In this document: in pieces, positions 1 through 8,579 of the stretch | Numbering within the stretch: position 1 is the first letter of the stretch | Layout: each line of letters starts with the position of its first letter | Source of the DNA: Granulosicoccus sp045106195 | GTDB taxonomy: Bacteria; Pseudomonadota; Gammaproteobacteria; Granulosicoccales; Granulosicoccaceae | Assembly: GCA_045106195.1 (NCBI GenBank) | Contig: JBGCEH010000012.1 | Coordinates: 1-64,000 of the forward strand | Length of the DNA: 64,000 nt | Direction: 5' to 3' | The notes under the pieces: generated by a model | Database searches by the model: none | Told to the model about the DNA's origin: nothing | What the model saw: the letters and a program-made list of their open reading frames with translations, nothing else | Translations under genes and position numbers: made by a program

Positions 1-16
1 ATAGTGTAGTTCATTG

Positions 17-45
17 TTGACCTGAGGCGGGCACTTGCTTACACT
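17..45 (+). promoter_or_regulatory. sigma-70 promoter of the tRNA-Val gene
   Basis: A -35 hexamer TTGACC (17-22) and a -10 hexamer TACACT (40-45) are separated by exactly 17 bp. The predicted transcription start falls a few bases before the mature tRNA end at 59. The stretch just after the -10 (TGCGCCC) is GC-rich, the discriminator type known from stringently controlled stable-RNA promoters; stringent control itself is inference. Confidence 0.65.
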
Positions 46-58
46 TGCGCCCAACGGC

Positions 59-135
59 AGGCGCGTAGCTCAGTTGGTTAGAGCATCACCTTGACATGGT
101 GGGGGTCGTTGGTTCGAATCCAATCGCGCCTACCA
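59..135 (+). tRNA. tRNA-Val, anticodon GAC
   Basis: A complete cloverleaf can be drawn. The 7-bp acceptor stem pairs AGGCGCG (59-65) with CGCGCCT (125-131), followed by discriminator A and an encoded CCA end (133-135). The D arm carries the usual AGCTCAGTTGGTTAGAGC. The anticodon stem CACC/GGTG encloses TTGACAT, giving anticodon GAC, which reads valine codons GUC/GUU. The T arm carries GGTTCGAATCC. The body closely resembles the E. coli tRNA-Val(GAC). It stands alone, 190 bp ahead of purB. Confidence 0.96.
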
Positions 136-325
136 TTTTTACCGAGTAACTGTTGCATACAATTCGCAACCTCTCTCTTAATCACGAGATCTGTACAGGC
201 GTAAACCAATTGGGCTACCCTGTAAGGTGGCAACTCTGGGCTGCAACCGGTGGAGTAAGACGCCGGCGGTTCTACAATTACGCAAGGCCCGTCTGGCAGA
301 GCTCACAACCAGCCAGGCCAGAAAC

Positions 326-1690
326 GTGTCCCTGAACGAACTCACAGCAGTATCTCCTATTGACGGCCGTTACGCCGCTCGAACCTCCGCCCTGCGCGAG
401 GTCTTCAGCGAATATGCTTTGATCCGCGAGCGCGTACGCGTGGAGCTGCACTGGTTTATAGCGCTGTCCAGGCACCCTGACATTGCAGAATTACCTGCCA
501 TCTCCGACGACATCCGTACCGCCCTGCTTCAACTGGGTGAACTGAGCGAAGATGATGCTCGGGCGATCAAGGACATCGAGCGCACGACTAATCATGATGT
601 GAAAGCGGTGGAGTATTTCATCAAGGACAAGCTGCAGGCCTTTCCCGAAATACATGCCAAAAATGAGTTTGTGCATTTTGCCTGCACCTCGGAGGACATC
701 AACAACCTGTCTTATGGATGCATGTTGTTACGGTATCGCCGGGACGAGCTTCTTCCCGCTTGTGACAGTTTGATCGGGATATTGCGCAAATTTGCACATG
801 AGCATGCGGCAGTTCCCCTCCTGAGTCGTACCCATGGGCAAACCGCGAGCCCCAGCACGCTGGGTAAGGAATTCGCAAATGTTGTCGCACGACTGGAAAG
901 ACAAAGAGCTACTATTGCCAATGTGTCGTTACTCGGAAAGATCAACGGTGCCGTAGGCAACTTTAACGCCCACATCAGTGCCTACCCGGATATCGACTGG
1001 CCAGAGTTTTCGAGGGTCTTTGTGACATCCCTCGGACTCGAACACAACGCGTACACCACACAGATCGAACCGCATGACTGTATAGCTGAACTATTCGATG
1101 CGGTGTCGCGCTTCAACGTCACCTTGATCGATCTGTGCAGAGACACATGGGGCTATATTTCACTCGGCTACCTGTCACAGAAACCTGTAGAAGGGGAAAT
1201 CGGTTCGTCCACCATGCCGCACAAAGTCAATCCCATTGATTTTGAAAATGCTGAAGGCAACCTTGGGCTCGCGAATGCCATGTTTGATCACTTGAGCCGC
1301 AAGCTGCCTATATCCCGCTGGCAACGCGATCTCACCGACTCCACCGTATTACGCAACCTCGGCGTCGGCGCAGGCTATACCGCCATCGCCCTGGCCTCAC
1401 TCGAAAAAGGTCTGGGCAAGCTTGGTGTAAACCATCACGCCTTGTCCAGTGATCTGGACGATGCCTGGGAAGTGCTCGCCGAACCCATACAGACAGTGAT
1501 GCGTAGACACGATGTTCCCAATGCCTATGAATCACTGAAAGCGCTGACGCGTGGCAACGCCATGAACCAGGAGGCAATCCGAGACTTCATTGCCAATCTT
1601 GGGATTCCCGAAGCCGACAAACAGCGGTTACTTGATCTCACCCCGGCAAGCTACATTGGGATAGCAAAATCACTCGCTGAAACAATTTGA
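326..1690 (+). CDS. purB: adenylosuccinate lyase PurB
   Basis: PurB catalyses two fumarate-releasing steps of purine synthesis: SAICAR to AICAR, and adenylosuccinate to AMP. The protein follows E. coli PurB almost end to end. It has the N-terminal TAVSPIDGRY, ERTTNHDVKAVEYF, the HFACTSEDINN segment, SRTHGQTASPST around a catalytic His, and the fumarase/aspartase-superfamily signature GSSTMPHKVNPIDFEN. The frame is open from ATG 227, but family similarity begins at the GTG at 326, which gives 454 aa against 456 in E. coli. I chose that start although its ribosome site is weak. It lies between tRNA-Val and roxA; purB and roxA are also near neighbours in E. coli. Confidence 0.96.
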   Translation: MSLNELTAVSPIDGRYAARTSALREVFSEYALIRERVRVELHWFIALSRHPDIAELPAISDDIRTALLQLGELSEDDARAIKDIERTTNHDVKAVEYFIKDKLQAFPEIHAKNEFVHFACTSEDINNLSYGCMLLRYRRDELLPACDSLIGILRKFAHEHAAVPLLSRTHGQTASPSTLGKEFANVVARLERQRATIANVSLLGKINGAVGNFNAHISAYPDIDWPEFSRVFVTSLGLEHNAYTTQIEPHDCIAELFDAVSRFNVTLIDLCRDTWGYISLGYLSQKPVEGEIGSSTMPHKVNPIDFENAEGNLGLANAMFDHLSRKLPISRWQRDLTDSTVLRNLGVGAGYTAIALASLEKGLGKLGVNHHALSSDLDDAWEVLAEPIQTVMRRHDVPNAYESLKALTRGNAMNQEAIRDFIANLGIPEADKQRLLDLTPASYIGIAKSLAETI

Positions 1691-1739
1691 CCTGACGGGA
1701 AAATCTGGCCTTGGGATCTGACTTGAGACACAACATGCG

Positions 1740-2903
1740 ATGAGTGATAACACGCCACTGTTTTCCGGGGTCATACACTGGCCGCAAGGCATCAATGAGC
1801 AGGTGTTTCTTGATCAGTACTGGCAGAAAAAACCCTTGCTGATCCGACAGGCGTTTCCGGCTTTCGAGACACCCTTGCCCGCCGATGAACTCGCTGGCTT
1901 GTCACTCGAACCCGACACGACCGGGAAACTCATTACCTGCGATGAGCATGGTGCCTATCATCTGGAGCACGGCCCTTTTGATGAGGCTCGTTTTGCGACA
2001 CTGAGCGGAAATCAATGGTCATTACTCGTCACTGATGTGGACAAGCACCTGCCTGAATTCACGGCGTTTATTGAACCCTTCAGATTCATCCCGGACTGGC
2101 GTATCGATGACCTCATGATCAGCTACGCGCCCGAAGGCGCATCGGTAGGTGCTCATGTGGATGAGTATGATGTGTTCCTGCTGCAAGCCAGCGGCGTCCG
2201 CACCTGGAGTATCGATGCCCGCAGAGACGTCGACCATCAGATGCGTTGCGATGGCGATCTAAAAATACTGGCTGATTTTCAACCTGACCACACCTGGGAT
2301 CTGGTTGCCGGTGACATGCTGTACCTACCCCCCAATACAGCCCACCATGGCATTGCCAGCAGTGAAGACTGTACAACCTGGTCAGTCGGGTTTCGTGCTC
2401 CAAGAATACCCGACCTGATTGCTCGTATGGCAGAACTCATCAGTGATCGTATGGCGCCAGTGCGCTACACCGATGATGCTCTGGTGCCTGCAAAACCTGG
2501 GGAGATTTGCTATGCCAGTATCCAGCGCTTTAAAACCCTGTGGAACAAGGCCACGCAATTGGACGATGAAGACTTCGCCAATTTGCTGGGCAGATGGTTA
2601 ACCGAATCCGGCGCACCGACAACCAACATCGATGTGCCAAACGCAACGTCCGATCAATCGCCACAAACCGATGATATCTCTATGATCAAAGCGCCATTCA
2701 GCCGCTTTGCAAGGATATCGACATCTGACCAATGCGCTACGTTGTTCGTTGATGGAGAAAGCTTTGCATGCTCGCCTCACTTTGCGGAGCACATTTGCAA
2801 AAGCCAATATTACGTTAGTCTGACCGTTGATCAGCTTACCGACGATGACAGAACTGCTTTGAAGGCTCTGAAAAACATGGGTTGCCTAGTGTCTGAATAC
2901 TAG
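1740..2903 (+). CDS. roxA: ribosomal protein uL16 arginine 3-hydroxylase RoxA (YcfD)
   Basis: This is a JmjC/cupin-fold 2-oxoglutarate and Fe(II)-dependent oxygenase. In E. coli the family hydroxylates an arginine of ribosomal protein uL16. The 387-aa protein (E. coli 373) opens with the family-typical YWQKKPLLIRQAFP. The iron site is visible as the H-x-D pair in GAHVDEYDVFLLQ and the distal His in PPNTAHHGIAS. The C-terminal half forms the dimerisation and winged-helix-like region usual for RoxA. It starts 49 bp after purB and may be cotranscribed with it. It converges with the next gene at a gap of 5 bp, with no terminator visible there. Confidence 0.92.
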   Translation: MSDNTPLFSGVIHWPQGINEQVFLDQYWQKKPLLIRQAFPAFETPLPADELAGLSLEPDTTGKLITCDEHGAYHLEHGPFDEARFATLSGNQWSLLVTDVDKHLPEFTAFIEPFRFIPDWRIDDLMISYAPEGASVGAHVDEYDVFLLQASGVRTWSIDARRDVDHQMRCDGDLKILADFQPDHTWDLVAGDMLYLPPNTAHHGIASSEDCTTWSVGFRAPRIPDLIARMAELISDRMAPVRYTDDALVPAKPGEICYASIQRFKTLWNKATQLDDEDFANLLGRWLTESGAPTTNIDVPNATSDQSPQTDDISMIKAPFSRFARISTSDQCATLFVDGESFACSPHFAEHICKSQYYVSLTVDQLTDDDRTALKALKNMGCLVSEY

Positions 2904-2908
2904 TGCAA

Positions 2909-3295
2909 TCAGCTCGCTTGTCTCATCTGCTCACTAGAGGCGATAGCTTCTATCAGAGCGCTTGATGGAAACGGCTTTTCCAGAAAGACACGGGCGCCAG
3001 CACCCAGTGCTTTCTCTCGTAGTTCCGGTTTGTGGCTGGCGGTCATGACAATTGACGAAATAGGACTAGGCAACCCGAGCGTACCGAAGGTTCGCACTAG
3101 TTCAATGCCATTGCCATCAGGCAAATTGATGTCAATGACAGCAATGATGGGCACATGCTCACTAACGAACGCAAGCGCCCCGGCAACGCTTGCGGCCAGA
3201 TGCACATCATGACCAGAAGCCCTTAGTCTTATCTGAAGAGCAAGTGCAATATTACGGTCATCCTCTACTAACAATATTTTCGTGGGTTCACTCAT
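2909..3295 (-). CDS. single-domain response regulator (CheY-like receiver)
   Basis: A stand-alone receiver of 128 aa with no output domain. All phosphorylation landmarks are present: the acidic pocket E11-D12-D13, phosphoacceptor D55 in VIDINLPDGNG, switch T85 in VMTAS, and K107 in LEKPFPS. It lies directly downstream of a second receiver gene (3377-3739) on the same strand, about 80 bp away, so the two are probably cotranscribed. No histidine kinase is adjacent. Its target cannot be told; phosphorelay or protein-protein signalling is likely. Confidence 0.85.
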   Translation of the reverse strand: MSEPTKILLVEDDRNIALALQIRLRASGHDVHLAASVAGALAFVSEHVPIIAVIDINLPDGNGIELVRTFGTLGLPSPISSIVMTASHKPELREKALGAGARVFLEKPFPSSALIEAIASSEQMRQAS

Positions 3296-3376
3296 GGCAA
3301 AAATAGTTCACTTAACGCATGATGATAACAACACCAATAAAATCTAGACAGGCTGGAAGCACAACGCCTGCAAATA

Positions 3377-3739
3377 TCAATGGCACAGCTGATCGATAGC
3401 GTCCGTCAACTGACTCGCTTGAAATGGTTTTTCGATAAAACGTGAAGCACTGTATTTTCCGGCGCGCTGCCTGATTTCCGGATCTTGGCTCGCAGTAATG
3501 AATATGATGGGCGTCAGTCCCAATTCGTTTGAGGCTCTCATTCTGTCGGCCACAACAAACCCATCCCCACCGGGCAGGTTGATGTCCAGTAGTACCACTT
3601 CGGGCTTGCACTTTACGGCTGCATTCATTGCGTATACCGCATCTGCCGCCGAATCCACGGAATAGCCCATCGACTGTAGCCGCAAAGACAGAGCTAAAGT
3701 GATTTTCTTATCGTCTTCTACTAACAATACGCTTTGCAT
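3377..3739 (-). CDS. single-domain response regulator (CheY-like receiver)
   Basis: A 120-aa receiver-only protein. E8-D9-D10, phosphoacceptor D52 (LLDINLPGGDG), FITAS and the Lys of IEKPF are intact. The frame is open upstream to a TTG at 3829, but the receiver fold begins at ATG 3739, which I chose. No strong Shine-Dalgarno precedes it; the leader is A-rich. It resembles its downstream neighbour (DINLP core, shared IALAL/TLALSLRL helix), suggesting an old tandem duplication. No kinase is nearby. Confidence 0.82.
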   Translation of the reverse strand: MQSVLLVEDDKKITLALSLRLQSMGYSVDSAADAVYAMNAAVKCKPEVVLLDINLPGGDGFVVADRMRASNELGLTPIIFITASQDPEIRQRAGKYSASRFIEKPFQASQLTDAIDQLCH

Positions 3740-3926
3740 TTTTTTATTATTCTTGTTGCATGAAATATTGGAGGAATTAACGGCGAAACGGTCTGCGCCC
3801 TGATGGTGGTTTGCGATCACATCACGCAAATAGGGGGTTACTTTCTACGTAATGCGAGATGCCTCTCTGATTTTCTGTGTACTTGAGCGCGTTGCCGTTA
3901 CTTGCGACCTTCCATGACACTAGCGA

Positions 3927-4529
3927 CTAGCCCGGAATCAACCCGGCCCGCTTGAGCCTGAGCCATTGCAACCCAATGATGCTTAATGCATTCTTGATGA
4001 CCCGATTATCCATCAGTTCAAAGGCCTCTTCGGCTGGAACAACCATGACTCGGATATCTTCGTCTTCCTCTGCAAGACCGTGGTGCCCACCAATACCCGT
4101 TAAGTCAGTCTCGGCGTAATAAATGAATACCTCTTCTGTACTTGCTCCCGGAGCCGCCAGATAGTGTGACACCAGGAGGATATCGTTGAGTCTCAATCCT
4201 GCCTCTTCATAAGCTTCGCGAACTGCCACTTGTTCTGGTGTCTCATCCGTGTCAATCATGCCTGCAACGATTTCCAGCAACCATGGATCAGGGCTCTGGT
4301 GCATAGCGCCAATGCGGAACTGTTCCAGCAAAACGACACGATCAGTGACTGGATCATAGGGTATGACGCCCACAACGTTGCCACGAACAAACAACTCACG
4401 CTCTACAATCCCGGAAATTCCTCCACCATGCAGCTCATGCTGGAAACTGACTGAATCTATCCGGTAGAGGCGCTGATATACGGTGCTCCTGGATTCAAGA
4501 TTCCAACGCCTTCCGCGCATCTTGTTCAT
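3927..4529 (-). CDS. nudF: ADP-ribose pyrophosphatase (Nudix family)
   Basis: NudF hydrolyses ADP-ribose to AMP and ribose 5-phosphate. The Nudix box GX5EX7REUXEEXGU is complete, running from GMIDTDE through REAYEEAGL. The flanking family pattern WLLEIVAGMI, LAAPGASTEE and GLAEEDEDIRV matches E. coli NudF. A TTG at 4556 would give 209 aa; I prefer ATG 4529 (200 aa), which has a GGGGA-type site just upstream. It is the last gene of the run beginning with the dpp-type ABC operon (30 bp after the ATPase stop), so it is probably read through from that operon. Any functional link to the transporter is unproven. Confidence 0.88.
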   Translation of the reverse strand: MNKMRGRRWNLESRSTVYQRLYRIDSVSFQHELHGGGISGIVERELFVRGNVVGVIPYDPVTDRVVLLEQFRIGAMHQSPDPWLLEIVAGMIDTDETPEQVAVREAYEEAGLRLNDILLVSHYLAAPGASTEEVFIYYAETDLTGIGGHHGLAEEDEDIRVMVVPAEEAFELMDNRVIKNALSIIGLQWLRLKRAGLIPG

Positions 4530-4559
4530 ACCGATTCCCCGAATTACCTTTCGCAAAAG

Positions 4560-5579
4560 TCAGGAGCGAGTTTCATTACCGGACTGATATAACGGCAGTT
4601 GCTCAAGTTCATGACACGCAACCAAGCCCTCACTGTGTTGGCGTGGCATTGGTTGCACCTTACGACAGTTATCGGTGACAAATTGGCATCTGGGGTTGTA
4701 AAAACAGCCATCAGGACGGTTGGAGGGATCCGGAATCTCTCCGGTAGGGAGTTCATGTTGGCGGCCAAAACCGTCGAGTCTGGGCGCGGCCTCTAACAAC
4801 ATGCGCGTATAAGGATGTCCGGGCGTATCGAACAGTTCACCTGCCGGCGAATTCTCAACCAGTGCGCCAAGATACAACACGCCTATGCGATCAGCCATAT
4901 AACGGACAACAGACAAATCGTGAGTGATAAAAAGATAGGTCAAACCGAGCTGTGACTGCAAATCACGCATCAGATTCAATACCTGCGCCTGCACCGATAC
5001 ATCCAGTGCTGATGTAGGCTCGTCACAGACGATAAGTTCTGGATTGGATGCCAAGGCTCGCGCGATACCGATGCGTTGTCGCTGACCGCCAGAAAACTCG
5101 TGAGGATAACGCGCAGCGTCAGCTGCTGACAAACCCACCTGCTCCAGCAATTCAACTACTCGCCGAGCTCTGGCGGACTTGCCCGTCTCGGGCTCGAATG
5201 CCAGAACGGGCTCTGCGATGATTTCATCGATACGCCAACGCGGATTGAGGCTGGCGTAAGGATCCTGGAATATCATCTGAATCCGCCGACGAAGTAGGTT
5301 TTGCTCAGCAACATCCGCTTTCATCAAATCCACACCATCGATGATGACACGTCCGGCACTCGGTGGCAGTAATCCGACGAGCATTTTGGCGATAGTAGAT
5401 TTACCCGAACCCGACTCACCAACCAGCGCAAAGGTTGTCCCTTTTTCTATGGAAAAATCGACACACTCCACCGCGCTCAAATAACGTTTGGGCTCTCTTG
5501 CCAACAAGCGATTCAACCAAGGGCTGGAAACGTCAAAGCGTTTGCACAGACCATGGACCTCTACCAGTGACTGATTCAC
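4560..5579 (-). CDS. dipeptide/oligopeptide ABC transporter ATPase (DppF/OppF type)
   Basis: One of the two ATPases that power a binding-protein-dependent importer of peptides or similar solutes. The 339-aa protein has Walker A GESGSGKST, the Q-loop in MIFQDPYASLNPRW, ABC signature SGGQRQRIGIARAL, Walker B LIVCDEPTSALD and the H-loop ITHDLSVV. The C-terminal oligo/dipeptide extension with spaced cysteines (CFYNPRCQF ... NCRK ... ACHE) is typical of DppF/OppF and can hold an Fe-S cluster in some homologues. It overlaps the preceding ATPase gene by 4 bp (ATGA), so translation is coupled. The exact substrate cannot be assigned. Confidence 0.9.
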   Translation of the reverse strand: MNQSLVEVHGLCKRFDVSSPWLNRLLAREPKRYLSAVECVDFSIEKGTTFALVGESGSGKSTIAKMLVGLLPPSAGRVIIDGVDLMKADVAEQNLLRRRIQMIFQDPYASLNPRWRIDEIIAEPVLAFEPETGKSARARRVVELLEQVGLSAADAARYPHEFSGGQRQRIGIARALASNPELIVCDEPTSALDVSVQAQVLNLMRDLQSQLGLTYLFITHDLSVVRYMADRIGVLYLGALVENSPAGELFDTPGHPYTRMLLEAAPRLDGFGRQHELPTGEIPDPSNRPDGCFYNPRCQFVTDNCRKVQPMPRQHSEGLVACHELEQLPLYQSGNETRS

Positions 5580-6646
5580 GGTACTTTTCCTTTAAGAGCT
5601 TGCCACTCAAGATCAGATGAAACAGCCACATTATGAAGATAACAGGCAACACGGTGATCGTTGTTTGATATCAACGGTGGTCTGTCTCTGGTACATTCTG
5701 GCATCTCATGGTCGCAACGAGGTGCGAATGCACAGCCTGCAGGCTTGTTTTGCAGACTTGGCATGGATCCCGGAATCTGCTGCAACCGCTCGCCCAGGGC
5801 GCGCGTAGCACTGGGCGTTGCCCCCATGAGGCCGTTAGTATAAGGATGCATCGGGGCTTGCATAACCTGTTGTGTCTGCCCTATTTCGGCGACTCGCCCA
5901 GCGTAAAGTACAACAACCTTATCCGTGGTTTCAGCAATGACACCCATGTCGTGAGTAATGAGCATTACACCCATACCACGTTGCTTGCAAAGATCCTTGA
6001 GAAGCATGAGAATCTGAGCCTGAACTGACACATCCAGCGCAGTTGTTGGCTCGTCGGCAATCACCAGTGATGGCTCACCGATAAGTGCAAGTGCGATCAC
6101 AACGCGCTGTCGCATCCCCCCTGAGAATTCGTGGGGATAGGCTTTCATTCGTTGCGCAGCACCTGGAATACCCACATCCTCAAGCGCGGACAAGGCGCGC
6201 GCCCGGGCTTCGGCTCGCGTAATAGGTAGATGGGCAAGTGCTGTTTCCACAAGCTGATCACCGATGCGTTGCAGAGGGTTCAGGCTGGTAAGCGGGTCTT
6301 GAAAGATGGTGCCAATCTTGCCGCCTCTGATCTTTCTTAACTCTTGTATCGAAATATTGTCTATCCTTTGCCCAAGCAACGAGATGCAGCCACTGGAAAC
6401 AATGGCCGGACGTTCCAGCAAACCGATGATAGCTGCGCCGGTAATTGACTTTCCAGCACCAGACTCGCCCACCACACCGACGATTTCGCCAGCGTTAATC
6501 TGAAAACTGACGCCATCAACCGGCTTGAGTACAGCACGTCGCAACGGTATCTCCACGCACAGTTCTTCAACACTCAGCAAGTGATTTTTAGGGAAGGCTG
6601 ATGACTCACCGGGTGGAGATGATGAAGAATTTGTCGGCGCTATCAT
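5576..6646 (-). CDS. dipeptide/oligopeptide ABC transporter ATPase (DppD/OppD type)
   Basis: The partner ATPase of the peptide-type importer. The 356-aa protein has Walker A GESGAGKS, Q-loop FQDPLTSLNP, signature SGGMRQRVVIALAL, Walker B LVIADEPTTALD and the C-terminal peptide-transporter extension (CAFAPRC ... ECT ... VACYL). About 28 residues rich in Ser and Pro precede the nucleotide-binding domain. It starts 18 bp after the permease gene and overlaps the next ATPase by 4 bp. Confidence 0.9.
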   Translation of the reverse strand: MIAPTNSSSSPPGESSAFPKNHLLSVEELCVEIPLRRAVLKPVDGVSFQINAGEIVGVVGESGAGKSITGAAIIGLLERPAIVSSGCISLLGQRIDNISIQELRKIRGGKIGTIFQDPLTSLNPLQRIGDQLVETALAHLPITRAEARARALSALEDVGIPGAAQRMKAYPHEFSGGMRQRVVIALALIGEPSLVIADEPTTALDVSVQAQILMLLKDLCKQRGMGVMLITHDMGVIAETTDKVVVLYAGRVAEIGQTQQVMQAPMHPYTNGLMGATPSATRALGERLQQIPGSMPSLQNKPAGCAFAPRCDHEMPECTRDRPPLISNNDHRVACYLHNVAVSSDLEWQALKGKVP

Positions 6647-6663
6647 CGCTATTTTTGATCGCT

Positions 6664-7578
6664 TTATTTTAGTTTCGGATTCAATACATCACGCAGCCAG
6701 TCACCTAAAAGGTTGACCGACAAAGCGAGCAACAACAACGTCACCGCAGGAAACAGGATAATCCACCATTCGCCCGAGAACAGGTAGTCCTGGCCGATAT
6801 TGATCAATGTACCCAGTGAAGGCTTTGTCGGCGGAGCGCCCACGCCCAGAAAGGATAATGTTGCTTCGGCAATAATCGCCAATGCCAGAGAAATAGTCGC
6901 AATAACCAGTACGGGCCCCATAACGTTAGGCAGAAGGTGTTTTCGCAAAATGATGTGAGGCGGCCTGCCAATTAGTCGCGCTGCTTGTACATAGTCTTTA
7001 TTCGCCTCTACCAGAGTGGAGCTCCTGACCGTTCGAGCAAATTGCACCCAATCGGACAAACCAATAGATAAAATCAGGACCCATATGGCCATTTGGTCGC
7101 GAAGTTCAGGAGGGGTTAGCCCCCGCGCAATGCCGAAAATCAGCAGTGCGACTAGAATTGAAGGAAACGTCAATTGGATATCAGCGATACGCATGATCAA
7201 CGTATCAACCCAACCGCCCACATACCCTGCAATCAATCCTAGAGTAATACCGAGTATGGCCGCCAACAATACTGCCGTAACGCCTATGAACAATGACAGA
7301 CGCATGCCATACAAGATAGTCGAAAATATGTCCCTGCCCTGATCATCCGTGCCAAGCCAATAGGTGTTTCCCGACCCCATCGCAACCTCCATCGGCGGTG
7401 AAAATCCGTCCATGAGATTTAATGTGGAAGGGTCAAAGGGCTGATGAGGCGCAACCCATGGCGCGAATACGGCCGATGCGATCAAGATCAGAAAAACAAG
7501 TGCCGACACCATGGCAACCGGTGTATGCCTGAATGACCAGAACACATCAGATTGCCAGGCTCGTGAAATCCAGTTCAT
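6664..7578 (-). CDS. dipeptide/oligopeptide ABC transporter permease (DppC/OppC type)
   Basis: An inner-membrane permease of 304 aa. The N-terminal helix is followed by the periplasmic GTDDQGRDIFSTILYGMR segment typical of DppC/OppC, then five more hydrophobic helices. The cytoplasmic EAA loop that contacts the ATPases reads VQAARLIGRPPHIILRKHLL. It lies 3 bp after the stop of the partner permease gene, within the same minus-strand operon. Confidence 0.9.
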   Translation of the reverse strand: MNWISRAWQSDVFWSFRHTPVAMVSALVFLILIASAVFAPWVAPHQPFDPSTLNLMDGFSPPMEVAMGSGNTYWLGTDDQGRDIFSTILYGMRLSLFIGVTAVLLAAILGITLGLIAGYVGGWVDTLIMRIADIQLTFPSILVALLIFGIARGLTPPELRDQMAIWVLILSIGLSDWVQFARTVRSSTLVEANKDYVQAARLIGRPPHIILRKHLLPNVMGPVLVIATISLALAIIAEATLSFLGVGAPPTKPSLGTLINIGQDYLFSGEWWIILFPAVTLLLLALSVNLLGDWLRDVLNPKLK

Positions 7579-7581
7579 CGC

Positions 7582-8553
7582 TTAATGCCGCTCGACACGC
7601 AATCGGGGATCAATAACTGCGTAGAGTAGATCTACCAGTAAGTTCAGTACAACGAACATAGCTCCTACCAGCAAAAGATAGGTTGTCATAACCGGGATAT
7701 CCACAAACTTCACGGCATTGATAAACAACAAGCCAACCCCGGGCCACTGGAACACAGTCTCAGTTATGATCGCAAACGCTATGATCTGACCCAACTGCAA
7801 ACCGATCACTGTGATAACGGGCAACAAGGTGTTTTTCAGGGCATGAGAAAAATTGATGGCCCGTTCCGGCAATCCTCGAGCACGCGCAAAACGGATGTAA
7901 TCGGCACGCAGCACTTCCAGCATCTCAGCTCTTACAAGCCGCATGATAAGCGTCATCTGATAAAGCCCCAGAGTGATCGCAGGAAGGATGAGAGACTTGA
8001 TGCCAGAAGCGGTTGCCAGAGACGTCTCCACCCCCAGCAATGTGCCAATCTGCCCTCTGCCAAAAGATGGTAACCAACCCAGCTCAACAGCAAAAACCCA
8101 GATCAGCAGAATACCGATCAGGAATGTTGGCAGTGAGACACCAATGAGCGACAGGCTCATAATACCGTTGGCGAGCCAGCCATCTCGCCGTATGGCTGTA
8201 TAAACACCCAGCAAAATACCTACCAACAGAGCAAGCACAGCAGAGACCAATGCCAGTTCCAGAGTTGCTGGCAATCGCTGTGCTATCAGCTCGGACACCG
8301 GAACACCGTTTCTGTAGGAAATTCCGAACTCACCTTGTACGGCGTTACCCAGAAACCTTACATACTGCACGGCGATTGAATCATCCAGACCTAATCGCTC
8401 ACGCAAATCCACCCTATCCTGCGTAGTGGCTTCCTGCCCTAAAAGAGATTCCAGGGGATCGCCCATGAAGCGAAACATACAGAACGATACAAAGCCCACT
8501 ATCAATAAAACGATAGCGCCCTGGAAAATCCGGCGGATGATGTAGGCAAGCAT
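7582..8553 (-). CDS. dipeptide/oligopeptide ABC transporter permease (DppB/OppB type)
   Basis: The second permease (323 aa). It opens with the DppB-type MLAYIIRRIFQ and the G-D-P-x-x-x-x-x-G segment GDPLESLLGQ, and carries the periplasmic LGLDDSIAVQYVRF. The EAA loop is IRFARARGLPERAINF. Six hydrophobic helices are evident. It follows the binding-protein gene by 26 bp. Confidence 0.9.
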   Translation of the reverse strand: MLAYIIRRIFQGAIVLLIVGFVSFCMFRFMGDPLESLLGQEATTQDRVDLRERLGLDDSIAVQYVRFLGNAVQGEFGISYRNGVPVSELIAQRLPATLELALVSAVLALLVGILLGVYTAIRRDGWLANGIMSLSLIGVSLPTFLIGILLIWVFAVELGWLPSFGRGQIGTLLGVETSLATASGIKSLILPAITLGLYQMTLIMRLVRAEMLEVLRADYIRFARARGLPERAINFSHALKNTLLPVITVIGLQLGQIIAFAIITETVFQWPGVGLLFINAVKFVDIPVMTTYLLLVGAMFVVLNLLVDLLYAVIDPRLRVERH

Positions 8554-8579
8554 GCGTACCTACCGGCCAGGGCGTCGTC

